DNA from: Nonomuraea sp. SBT364
GTDB lineage: Bacteria > Actinomycetota > Actinomycetes > Streptosporangiales > Streptosporangiaceae
Direction of reading: 5' to 3'
DNA length: 64,000 bases
Assembly (NCBI RefSeq): GCF_001083785.1
Contig: NZ_LAVL01000020.1
Location: 1-64,000, forward strand
In this document: positions 14,671 to 22,100 of the stretch, piece after piece
How positions within the stretch are numbered: position 1 is the stretch's first letter
How the letters are laid out: each line of letters starts with the position of its first letter
Position numbers and translations under genes: made by a program
Notes under the pieces: generated by a model
Told to the model about the DNA's origin: nothing
Database searches by the model: none
Seen by the model: only the letters and a program-made list of their open reading frames with translations

Positions 14671-15824
14671 GACGTCACCCCGTACTCCCCGTCGTGCTCC
14701 CCGAGAAGCGGGGCGGGACCGCGCGGGCGCAGGGCGACGCCGTCGACGAGCACGCCGTTGCCGGTGACGGTGACCTGCCGCTCCCCCGCACCGGCCAGCG
14801 GCAGCTCCGTCAGGAAGCCGCGATGACGTACCTGGTCGAGTGCGAGCGCCTGCGGGACGGTGAGGACGCGGGCGGCGGGCACGCCCGCGCGGGAGAGCGT
14901 CTCCTCCCACTCCTGCGCGGTCTTGGCCCGCAGGGCCTGGTTGAGCTCGCGGTTGAGGGCCTGCCGATGGGTCTTGCGCGCTTCCCGCTCGGCGAACCGG
15001 GGGTCGGTGGCCAGGTCGGGGCGTCCGGTGAGCCGGCACAGCGTCTCGAACTGGGCCTGCTGGTTGGCGGCGATGTTCAGCGGCCCGTCGGCGGTCTCGA
15101 ACGTGCCCGAGGGCGCCGCGGTGGCGTTCTGGTCGCCCATCGGTTCCGGCTCGACGCCGCTGATCAGGTAGTTGGAGACGGTCCAGCCCATGGCGGAGAT
15201 GGACGCCTCCAGCATGGACAGGTCCAGGAAGCAGCCGCGCCCGGTGCGGTGGCGGCCGGCCAGCGCGGCGGAGATCGACAGCGCGGCCATCAGCCCGCCG
15301 ACCGTGTCGCAGATCGGGAATCCCACCCGTAGCGGGACGGTGTCGGGGGTGCCGGTGACGCTCATCATGCCGGACAGCCCCTGGACGATCTGGTCGTAGG
15401 CGGGCGCGTCACTCATCGGGCCGCTCTGCCCGAACCCCGAGATCGCGCAGTAGACCAGGCGCGGGTTGAGCGTGCGCAGGCGGTCCCAGTCGTAGCCGAG
15501 CCTGGTCAGCACCCCGGCCCTGAAGTTCTCCAGCAGGACGTCGGCGCCGGCGACCATCGCCTCGAAGGCCGCCCGCCCGGCCGGGCTCTTGAGGTCGAGC
15601 CCGACGGACTTCTTGCCGGCGTTCTGGGCCAGGAAGGAGGCGCCCATCAGCTCCCGGTTGAGCTCGGGGTCGGGGCCGAGACGCCGGGCCAGATCCCCGG
15701 CGCCGGGCAGCTCCACCTTGACCACCTCCGCGCCGAACAGCATCAGCTGGTAACTGCAGTACGGCCCGGCCAGGACGTTGGTCAGGTCCACGACCTTGAC
15801 GCCGTCCAGTGGCAACTGCTGCAT
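14667..15824 (-). CDS. family III CoA-transferase (CaiB/BaiF)
   Basis: This 385-residue cytoplasmic enzyme moves CoA between carboxylic acids. Family features are LPLDGVKVVDLTNVLAGPYC at the start, LGAEVVKVE-type FGAEVVKVELPGAGD, NAGKKSVGLDLKSPAGR, and DVLLENFRAGVLTRLGYDW. An aspartate in PAYDQIVQGLSG (about residue 144) sits where the family keeps its catalytic carboxylate. MLEASISAMGW belongs to the second domain. It starts 15 bases after the IclR stop and overlaps the lyase downstream, so iclR, the transferase and the lyase form one operon. With the lyase it probably activates a hydroxy-di- or tricarboxylate. Confidence 0.88.
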   Translation of the reverse strand: MQQLPLDGVKVVDLTNVLAGPYCSYQLMLFGAEVVKVELPGAGDLARRLGPDPELNRELMGASFLAQNAGKKSVGLDLKSPAGRAAFEAMVAGADVLLENFRAGVLTRLGYDWDRLRTLNPRLVYCAISGFGQSGPMSDAPAYDQIVQGLSGMMSVTGTPDTVPLRVGFPICDTVGGLMAALSISAALAGRHRTGRGCFLDLSMLEASISAMGWTVSNYLISGVEPEPMGDQNATAAPSGTFETADGPLNIAANQQAQFETLCRLTGRPDLATDPRFAEREARKTHRQALNRELNQALRAKTAQEWEETLSRAGVPAARVLTVPQALALDQVRHRGFLTELPLAGAGERQVTVTGNGVLVDGVALRPRGPAPLLGEHDGEYGVTS

Positions 15825-15839
15825 TCACGCTCCATAGGG

Positions 15840-16613
15840 TCAGGTCAGCGGATGGTCGAACCCGCGCTCCGACATGCGTCTGGCCGCATCGCGCAGGTCC
15901 GCGGCGAACTCCCGGACGCGTTCCACGGTGAAGCGAACCGTCGGACCGCTCAGCGTCAGCGCCGCCACGGTCGCCCGCGAGCTGCCCGTGACCGGCACGG
16001 CGACCGCCGAGAGGCCCGGGTCCCGCTCGCCGTGGCTGACCGCGTAGCCGTCGCGGGCCGCGCGGTCGATCCAGTCCCGCAGCGTCGCCACGTGCGCCTC
16101 GCCGTGCGGGGAGGACCGGGCCACCCGCGCGAGCAGCCTCGGCGGGGCGTCCCTGAGCAGGATCTTCGAGGACGCGCCCGCCCAGAGGGGCAGTTCGTCG
16201 CCGACCCGCACCACGTGGCGCAGCGGCTGCGGGCTCTCCTGCTGGGCGATGCAGATGCGGTGCACGTCCCGCAGGACGTAGAGGTTGACCGTCTCCCGAT
16301 GCCGCGCGCCCAGGTCACGCATGAGCTGCACGGTCTCCGGCGGCAGCTCCCACGCCGAGCGGGCCAGGTGCGCCCAGCGCCACAGGCCGGGGCCCGCCGC
16401 GTAGCCCTTCGGCGTGGCCCAGAGCAGACCCATCTGCTCCAGGGTCTGCAGCAGGCGCAGCGCCGTGGTCTTGGCCAGGCCCGTCTCGTCGACGACCTCG
16501 CGGATCGTCAGCGTGCGGCGATCCTCGGTGAGCAGCGAGAGGATGTCGAACGCCCGCTGGACGCTGCGCACCCCACCGCTCTCGCCGGAGGCTGCCGGAA
16601 TGTTCGAAGGCAC
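15840..16613 (-). CDS. IclR family transcriptional regulator
   Basis: This 257-residue regulator has the N-terminal winged helix VRSVQRAFDILSLLTEDRRT, then REVVDETGLAKTTALRLLQT and the wing, followed by the IclR ligand domain (HRICIAQQESPQPLRHVVRV, GASSKILLRD, GYAVSHGERDPGLSAVAVPV). IclR proteins bind pathway metabolites and control aromatic or carboxylate catabolism. It is first in the leftward operon with the CoA-transferase and lyase and faces the aldehyde dehydrogenase/TPP operon. A perfect inverted repeat lies in the 200-base divergent promoter region, so it probably controls both directions and itself. Confidence 0.92.
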   Translation of the reverse strand: MPSNIPAASGESGGVRSVQRAFDILSLLTEDRRTLTIREVVDETGLAKTTALRLLQTLEQMGLLWATPKGYAAGPGLWRWAHLARSAWELPPETVQLMRDLGARHRETVNLYVLRDVHRICIAQQESPQPLRHVVRVGDELPLWAGASSKILLRDAPPRLLARVARSSPHGEAHVATLRDWIDRAARDGYAVSHGERDPGLSAVAVPVTGSSRATVAALTLSGPTVRFTVERVREFAADLRDAARRMSERGFDHPLT

Positions 16614-16683
16614 GGGTCCTCACTAGTGATCGGAGATGAGCTCGCGCTCACCCTCTCATGCGGTCCGTACGCTAACACCGAGT

Positions 16684-16715
16684 CCGCTTGGTGGTCCATA
16701 TGCTCCACCAAGCGG
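16684..16715. promoter_or_regulatory. perfect inverted repeat, probable IclR operator
   Basis: CCGCTTGGTGG and CCACCAAGCGG are perfect 11-bp arms around a 10-base centre. On the plus strand TTGTCA (16730-16735) and TACCGT (16753-16758), 17 bases apart, make a plausible promoter for the aldehyde dehydrogenase. A smaller repeat, GCGGTT and AACCGC, follows at 16774-16791. Confidence 0.7.
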
Positions 16716-16815
16716 TTGACGTATCCCTCTTGTCAGAACCTTCGTCGGCTCATACCGTGATGCAATCCACAGCGCGGTTTGACCGAACCGCTGAGCGGAT
16801 TCGATGGGAGTCCCT

Positions 16816-18264
16816 ATGGACACGATCCACGAAGCGGCGTGTCTGGTCGCCGGCGAGTGGGTGACCGAAGGCCCGTACACCGACCGCATCGGCCCCTATC
16901 TGCGCGAGCCCGTCAGCCGGGCGCGCACCGCACAGTCCGCCGACATCGTCGCGGCGGTGGACTACGCCCGGCGGGCGGCCAAGGCCGTCGCCCGGCTGGC
17001 CCCCGCCACCCGGGCCGGCGTGGTGGCCCGCGCCGCCGCCGCCGTCACCGCGCACGGCGAGCGGCTGGCCGGCCTGCTCGCGCGCGAGCTGGGCAAACCG
17101 CTCAAGGACGGGCGCGGCGAGATCTTACGGGTGTGCGACACCCTGTCCGTCGCCGCGGCCGAGGCCAGGATGATCGGCGGCGAGGTGCTGCCGGTGGCGG
17201 GCTGGGGGCGCGGGGTCGGCAACACGGCGATCACCCAGCGCGCCCCGGCGGGTCCCGTCCTGGCCATCACGCCGTTCAACGCCCCGGCGAACTTGCTGGC
17301 GCACAAGCTCGCCGCGTCGTTCGCCGCGGGCAACACCACGATCGTCAAGCCGCCGCCGCAGGCCCCGGCCGTCTCCACGGCGCTGGTGGAGCTGCTCCTC
17401 GACGCCGGGATGCCGGTGGAGGCGGTGCAGGTGCTGCACGGCGGCGGCGAGGTGGGCGAACGGCTGTGCGCCGCTCCGGAGATCGCCGTGGTGAGCTTCA
17501 CCGGCGGCGTGACCGCCGGGCGGGCCGTCGCCCGCGCGGCCGGGCCGAAACGGGTGATGCTCGAACTCGGCGGCAACGCCGCGACCATCGTCTGCGAGGA
17601 CGCCGACGTCACGGAGGCGGCCCGCGTGTGCGCCCGCACCGGCTACAGCAACTCCGGCCAGAGTTGCGTGTCGGTCCAGCGCGTCTACGTCCACCGCAGC
17701 CGCTTCGACCAGTTCGCCGACGCGCTGACCGCGGAGGTGAAGGCGCTGGTCGTGGGCGATCCGGCGGACCCGGCGACCGACGTCGGCTCCATGGTCGACG
17801 ACGACGCCGCCGAGCGGGTGGTCCGCGAGACCGCCGAGGCGGCCGCGGCGGGCGCCGCCGTCACCACCGGCGGCAGCCGCAGCGGATCGGTGATGGCGCC
17901 CACGGTCGTGCTCGCGCCGCCGCGCGAGGCCAGGGTCGTCCGCGAGGAGGTGTTCGGCGCGCTGGTCGTCGTGCTCCCCTATGACACGTTCGACGGGGTC
18001 GTCGAGGAGTGCAACCGGAGCCCGTACGGACTGCAGGCCGGGTTGTTCACGCACGACGTGCGCCGCATCGTCACCGCCTGGCGCGAGCTGGAGGTGGGCG
18101 GCCTGATCGTCAACGGCTCCTCCAACTTCCGCCTCGACCACGTCCCGTTCGGCGGCGTGAAGGACTCCGGCATCGGCCGCGAGTCGCCCCGCTGGATGAT
18201 CGAGGACTTCACCGTGACCAAGACCCTCATGCTCAAAGGGCTGACCATCTGGGGAGACCAGTGA
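16816..18264 (+). CDS. NAD(P)-dependent aldehyde dehydrogenase
   Basis: This enzyme of about 482 residues oxidises an aldehyde to the acid. It has the family signature VMLELGGNAATIVCEDAD with the general base near Glu250, the nucleophile in NSGQSCVSVQRVYVH (about Cys284), and the cofactor region AITPFNAPANLLAHKLAASF. ATG 16816 is preferred because GGGAG lies five bases before it; ATG 16804 is in frame. Its stop overlaps the GTG of the TPP enzyme, so the two proteins are coupled. TPP-dependent 2-oxo acid decarboxylase followed by aldehyde dehydrogenase is a known pairing, as in mandelate breakdown, and gives the best guess at its job. The actual aldehyde is unknown. Confidence 0.9.
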   Translation: MDTIHEAACLVAGEWVTEGPYTDRIGPYLREPVSRARTAQSADIVAAVDYARRAAKAVARLAPATRAGVVARAAAAVTAHGERLAGLLARELGKPLKDGRGEILRVCDTLSVAAAEARMIGGEVLPVAGWGRGVGNTAITQRAPAGPVLAITPFNAPANLLAHKLAASFAAGNTTIVKPPPQAPAVSTALVELLLDAGMPVEAVQVLHGGGEVGERLCAAPEIAVVSFTGGVTAGRAVARAAGPKRVMLELGGNAATIVCEDADVTEAARVCARTGYSNSGQSCVSVQRVYVHRSRFDQFADALTAEVKALVVGDPADPATDVGSMVDDDAAERVVRETAEAAAAGAAVTTGGSRSGSVMAPTVVLAPPREARVVREEVFGALVVVLPYDTFDGVVEECNRSPYGLQAGLFTHDVRRIVTAWRELEVGGLIVNGSSNFRLDHVPFGGVKDSGIGRESPRWMIEDFTVTKTLMLKGLTIWGDQ

Positions 18265-19976
18265 CCACCACCGCGGCCCGCGCCCTCGTCGCGCAGTTCG
18301 AGGAACTCGGTGTCGAGTACGTCTTCGGCACCTGCGGCCACACGAACATCGCCGTGCTCGACGCGCTGGCCGACAGCCGCATCCGCTTCGTCATGGCCCG
18401 TCACGAGCAGGCCGCCGCGCACGCCGCCGACGGCTACGCCCGCGCCGCCGGGAAGCCCGGCGTGCTGCTGGTCCACGTCGGCCCCGGGCTCACCAACGCC
18501 ACCACCGGCGTCATGACCGCCGCGCTCGACTCGGTGCCCCTGGTGGTGATCTCCGGCGACATCCCCTCGTACTTCCGGGGCCGCCACCCGCACCAGGAGG
18601 TGAACCTGCACGCCGACGCCGACCAGGCGTCGATCTTCCGCCCCTTCGTCAAGCGGGCCTGGAACGTGCACCGGGCCCAGGACCTGGGCCGCGCCGTGGA
18701 GCGCGCCTTCTGGACGGCGACCTCCGGCCGGCCCGGCGCGGTGCTGGTCAACGTGCCGATGGACGTCTTCTCCCGGCCCGCCGCGCCGCACCCGGCCATC
18801 AGCCACGCCGCGCCGCCCGGCCTGCCCGAAGCCACCGCGGAGCTGATCGCGGCGAGGCTGGCGGCAGCCGAGCGGCCCCTGATCTACCTCGGAGGCGGCC
18901 TGCGGGAGGACGCCGGGGCGCTGATCTCACTGGCCGAGCACCTGGACATCCCGATCGCGCACTCGCTCATGGCCAAGGGCGCCGTGCCCGACGCCCACCC
19001 GCTGCTGCTGGGCATGACCGGGTTCTGGGGGCTGGAGCTGACCAACGCGTACGCGCGCGGGTCGGACGTGGTGCTGGCCCTGGCCACCCGCTTCGCCGAG
19101 ACCGACGCCAGCTCCTGGGACCCTCGCTTCACCTGGGACTTCTCGGCGAGCACGCTCATCCAGATCGACATCGACCCGGCGGAGATCGGCCGCAGCTACC
19201 CCGTGGAGATCGGCGCGGTCGCCGACGTGCGGCTCGCCGTAGAGGCGCTGGCCCGCGCCGCCGGGTCCCACCCGCCACGCGACCGGCCGGAGCTGCGGCG
19301 GCGGATCGCCGAGGCGAGGTCGAGGCTGTTCGCGGCGAGCGCGGAGCGCGAGCGCGCCGACGACTTCCCCCTGCGGCCCGAGCGCATCCTGGCCGACCTG
19401 CGCGCTCTGCTCCCGGCCGACGCGATCCTGGTCACCGACGTCGGCTGGAACAAGAACGGCGTGGCCCAGTGCTACGAGCTGCCGCCCGAGGGCCGCTTCA
19501 TCACTCCCGGCGGCGCCTCCACCATGGGGTTCGGCCCCGCCGCCGCCGTGGGCGCGCAGCTCGCCCGGCCCGGCGGGACCGTCGTGGCACTCGTCGGTGA
19601 CGGCGGCATGAGCGCGCAGCTGCCCGCCGTGCCGCTGGCGGTCGAGCAGGGCGCTCCGGTGATCTTCGTGGTGATGAACAACCGGTCGCACGGGACGATC
19701 TCCGACCTGCAGGCGGCCCACTTCGGGCGCAGCCACGGGTGCGACTTCACCGACCCCGCCGGGCGGCCCTACAGCCCGGACTTCGCCGCACTCGCCGAGG
19801 CGTGCGGCGCCGACGGCTACCCCGTCACCACCCCGGCCGGCCTGGGCCCGGCTCTGCGCGCGGCCGTCGCGAACCGGCGGCCCGCGGTGATCGACGTCCC
19901 GATGGTGAACGAGCCGGTGCCGACCCCGGGGCACTGGAACATCAAGGACATTTACCAGGGCGTCTTCGCCGACTGA
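18261..19976 (+). CDS. thiamine-pyrophosphate enzyme, acetolactate synthase/decarboxylase family
   Basis: This 571-residue TPP enzyme has the three usual domains. The N-terminal domain carries the activating glutamate in ARHEQAAAHAADGYARAAGK (Glu49). The middle domain is FAD/nucleotide-like (PLIYLGGGLREDAGALISLA). The C-terminal domain has the magnesium-diphosphate motif GDGGMSAQLPAVPLAVEQGA, ending in VVMNNRSHG. This fits acetolactate synthase-like, benzoylformate decarboxylase-like or 2-hydroxyacyl-CoA lyase-like members; I cannot separate these by eye. GTG 18261 overlaps the aldehyde dehydrogenase stop and has GGGGAG just upstream. The coupling to an aldehyde dehydrogenase favours a 2-oxo acid decarboxylase that releases an aldehyde. 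Confidence 0.85.
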   Translation: MTTTAARALVAQFEELGVEYVFGTCGHTNIAVLDALADSRIRFVMARHEQAAAHAADGYARAAGKPGVLLVHVGPGLTNATTGVMTAALDSVPLVVISGDIPSYFRGRHPHQEVNLHADADQASIFRPFVKRAWNVHRAQDLGRAVERAFWTATSGRPGAVLVNVPMDVFSRPAAPHPAISHAAPPGLPEATAELIAARLAAAERPLIYLGGGLREDAGALISLAEHLDIPIAHSLMAKGAVPDAHPLLLGMTGFWGLELTNAYARGSDVVLALATRFAETDASSWDPRFTWDFSASTLIQIDIDPAEIGRSYPVEIGAVADVRLAVEALARAAGSHPPRDRPELRRRIAEARSRLFAASAERERADDFPLRPERILADLRALLPADAILVTDVGWNKNGVAQCYELPPEGRFITPGGASTMGFGPAAAVGAQLARPGGTVVALVGDGGMSAQLPAVPLAVEQGAPVIFVVMNNRSHGTISDLQAAHFGRSHGCDFTDPAGRPYSPDFAALAEACGADGYPVTTPAGLGPALRAAVANRRPAVIDVPMVNEPVPTPGHWNIKDIYQGVFAD

Positions 19977-20027
19977 TCCGCAGGAAACCGTTGTAGGTTC
20001 GATATTCCCTCATCGACGTCCTGACGT

Positions 20028-20058
20028 TATAACGAACGTACTAGTCCGTGAATTAACT
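20028..20058 (+). promoter_or_regulatory. ABC-importer promoter with proposed TetR operator
   Basis: TATAAC at 20028-20033 is a good -10 box and ACGTACTAGT follows at 20036-20045, over the expected transcription start. GTGAATTAACT lies at 20048-20058. The same 10-mer and a related GTGAGTTAGCT occur in the promoter of the leftward shikimate operon at 30037-30055. A repressor bound here would block initiation. Confidence 0.6.
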
Positions 20059-20086
20059 CTCACCTATCCCCCCATGAGGTGAAACC

Positions 20087-21229
20087 GTGTCTTTCGCGAG
20101 ATCCTCCATCGCCGCGGCGGCGTTCATAGCGCTCGCCGCCTGCGCCCCGCCCGGTCAGTCGGCCGCACCGGAGGCGGGCGCCACCGGTCCCCTCAAGATC
20201 GCCAACATCAACGCGCAGAGCGGCCAGCTCAGCTCGCTCGGCCAGTGGGAGCACAAGGGCGTCAAGCTCGCCATCGACGAGGCCAACAAGGCCGGCGGCG
20301 TCAACGGGCGGCAGATCCAGCTCGACCTCTTCGACGACCAGGGCGACCCCACCATCGGCACCAACCTGGCCAGGAAGATCGCCAGCGAGGGCTACATCGC
20401 GATGCTGGGCACCGCGGAGAGCGCCGTGACCCTGGCCATGGCGCCCATCCTCAAGGACGCCAAGATCCCCAACATCACCTCGGGCCAGTCGCCGAAACTC
20501 GCCGAGCTGAAGAGCCCCTTCCTGTTCCTCAACGCGCCGACCAGCGTCACCTTCGACGAGACGCTGGCGAAATACCTGGTCGACGACAAGGGCCACAAGA
20601 AGATCGCGCTGATCAGCAACAACGGCGCCTACGGCGCGGGCGAGCACGACGCCTTCCTGGCCGCGCTCAAGTCCAGGAACGTCACCCCGGTCGCGGACGA
20701 GATCGTCACCCCCGACCAGAAGGACTTCAACGCCAACCTGGCCAAGATCCGCGAGGAGGAGCCGGAGGTGCTGTTCATCGGCGCCGAGGAGGTCCAGTCG
20801 GGGCTGATCGCCAAGCAGGCACGCGAGCTCGGCATCGAGGCGACCTTCGCGGGCGGCGCCCCGATGGGCACCGACGTGTACGCCACCACGGCGGGGACGG
20901 AGACCGCCGAGGACTCCGTCGTGAGCTCGCCGTACCTGAGCAACGAGGCCAGCGACGAGATCAAGGCGTTCGCCGCCAAGTACAAGGCCGCCTACGGCGA
21001 GGACGCCCGCATGCACGTCGCCAAGGCCTACGACGGCGCGTCGATCCTCATCGAGGCGCTCAAGCAGACCGGCGGCGAAGGCGGGCAGAAGCTGGCCGAC
21101 GCCATCCGCGGCGTCAAGCGCGCCGGGCTGCTGGGCGACTACACCTTCGACGCCAACGGCGTCGGCATCCACGAAACCAAGATCGGCCTGGTCAAGGACG
21201 GCAAGGTCGAGCCCGAGGCCGCGAGCTGA
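20087..21229 (+). CDS. branched-chain-type ABC transporter substrate-binding lipoprotein
   Basis: This 380-residue lipoprotein has a signal peptide ending in the lipobox LAAC, with Cys19 as the lipid anchor. It is a type 1 periplasmic-binding fold of the LivK/HAAT family: PLKIANINAQSGQLSSLGQW, KLAIDEANKAGGVNGRQIQL, an aromatic ligand region, and EVLFIGAEEVQSGLIAKQAR. It captures substrate outside the membrane and hands it to the permeases encoded next. GTG 20087 is chosen for the GAGGTGA site just upstream and because it gives the complete signal peptide. Members bind amino acids, amides or aromatic acids; the regulon here suggests a shikimate- or quinate-like compound, which is inference. 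Confidence 0.9.
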   Translation: MSFARSSIAAAAFIALAACAPPGQSAAPEAGATGPLKIANINAQSGQLSSLGQWEHKGVKLAIDEANKAGGVNGRQIQLDLFDDQGDPTIGTNLARKIASEGYIAMLGTAESAVTLAMAPILKDAKIPNITSGQSPKLAELKSPFLFLNAPTSVTFDETLAKYLVDDKGHKKIALISNNGAYGAGEHDAFLAALKSRNVTPVADEIVTPDQKDFNANLAKIREEEPEVLFIGAEEVQSGLIAKQARELGIEATFAGGAPMGTDVYATTAGTETAEDSVVSSPYLSNEASDEIKAFAAKYKAAYGEDARMHVAKAYDGASILIEALKQTGGEGGQKLADAIRGVKRAGLLGDYTFDANGVGIHETKIGLVKDGKVEPEAAS

Positions 21230-21230
21230 C

Positions 21231-22100
21231 GTGCAGGTATTCCTCCAGACCCTGATCGGCGGGGTGACGTTCGGAGCGGTGTACGCGCTGGTGGCGATGG
21301 GGTTCTCGATCGTCTACCGCACCATGGGGCTGGTCAACTTCGCCCACGGCAGCGTCGTGATGATCGGCGCGTACGCCGCCTCCACGTTCTACCTGGCCAC
21401 GCAGCTCCCCTTCGCCGTAGCGATCATCGTCGCCATCACGGTGACCGGCCTCATCGGCCTGATCATCGAACGATTCCTGCGTCCGCTGGAGAACAAGGAC
21501 TTCACGCTGATGCTGATCGGCACGATCGGCTTCGGCGCGGTGCTAGAGGCGGGGGCCGTGCTCATCTGGGGCGCCACCGGCCACGCCGTGCCCTCCCCCG
21601 TCGCCACCGGGCCGATCGACCTGGCCGGCATCCGCATCCCGACCTACAACCTGGTGGTGATAGCCGTCGCCGCCGCCGCGACCGGGCTGCTGGCGCTGTT
21701 CCTGCAGCGCACCAAACGCGGCGCGGCCATGCAGGCGGTCGCCATGGACCACCAGGCGGCCACCGCCGTCGGCATCCACGTCGGCCGCAGCAACGCGATG
21801 GCCTTCGCCATCGGCGCGGGGCTCGCGGCCCTGGCCGGCAGCCTGATCGGCCCCATGCTGTACGTCAACCCGACCATGGGCGGCACCCTGGGCATCAAGG
21901 GCTTCGCCGCCGCCATGCTGGGCGGCTTCGGCAGCATGCCCGGCGCGATCGTCGGCGGCCTGGCCTTCGGGCTGCTGGACGCCTTCGCGGCCGGCAACTT
22001 CCAGGAGTACTCCGAGCTGGTCACGTTCCTGGTGTTCGCGGTCATCGTCATGATCCGCCCCACCGGCATCTTCGGAGAGGCCACGGTGAACCGAGCGTGA
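21231..22100 (+). CDS. branched-chain-type ABC permease, LivH family
   Basis: This 289-residue polytopic membrane protein forms half of the importer channel. Family features are FLQTLIGGVTFGAVYALVAM, then GFSIVYRTMGLVNFAHGSVV, the conserved cytoplasmic loop MQAVAMDHQAATAVGIHVGR contacting the ATPase, and the end region GGFGSMPGAIVGGLAFGLLD. GTG 21231 starts two bases after the binding-protein stop, and its own stop overlaps the next GTG as GTGA. It acts with the fused permease-ATPase and the LivF ATPase encoded downstream. Confidence 0.92.
   Translation: MQVFLQTLIGGVTFGAVYALVAMGFSIVYRTMGLVNFAHGSVVMIGAYAASTFYLATQLPFAVAIIVAITVTGLIGLIIERFLRPLENKDFTLMLIGTIGFGAVLEAGAVLIWGATGHAVPSPVATGPIDLAGIRIPTYNLVVIAVAAAATGLLALFLQRTKRGAAMQAVAMDHQAATAVGIHVGRSNAMAFAIGAGLAALAGSLIGPMLYVNPTMGGTLGIKGFAAAMLGGFGSMPGAIVGGLAFGLLDAFAAGNFQEYSELVTFLVFAVIVMIRPTGIFGEATVNRA

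Noticed and set aside
18927..19934. A 335-codon frame antisense to the TPP enzyme
   Set aside because: Composition is typical antisense (Val-Gly-Arg-His rich) and there is no start-site support.
18261..19976. Calling the TPP enzyme and CoA-transferase an oxalate pathway (oxalyl-CoA decarboxylase and formyl-CoA transferase)
   Set aside because: They lie in opposite operons, the TPP protein does not look like oxalyl-CoA decarboxylase, and the lyase and aldehyde dehydrogenase do not fit oxalate use.
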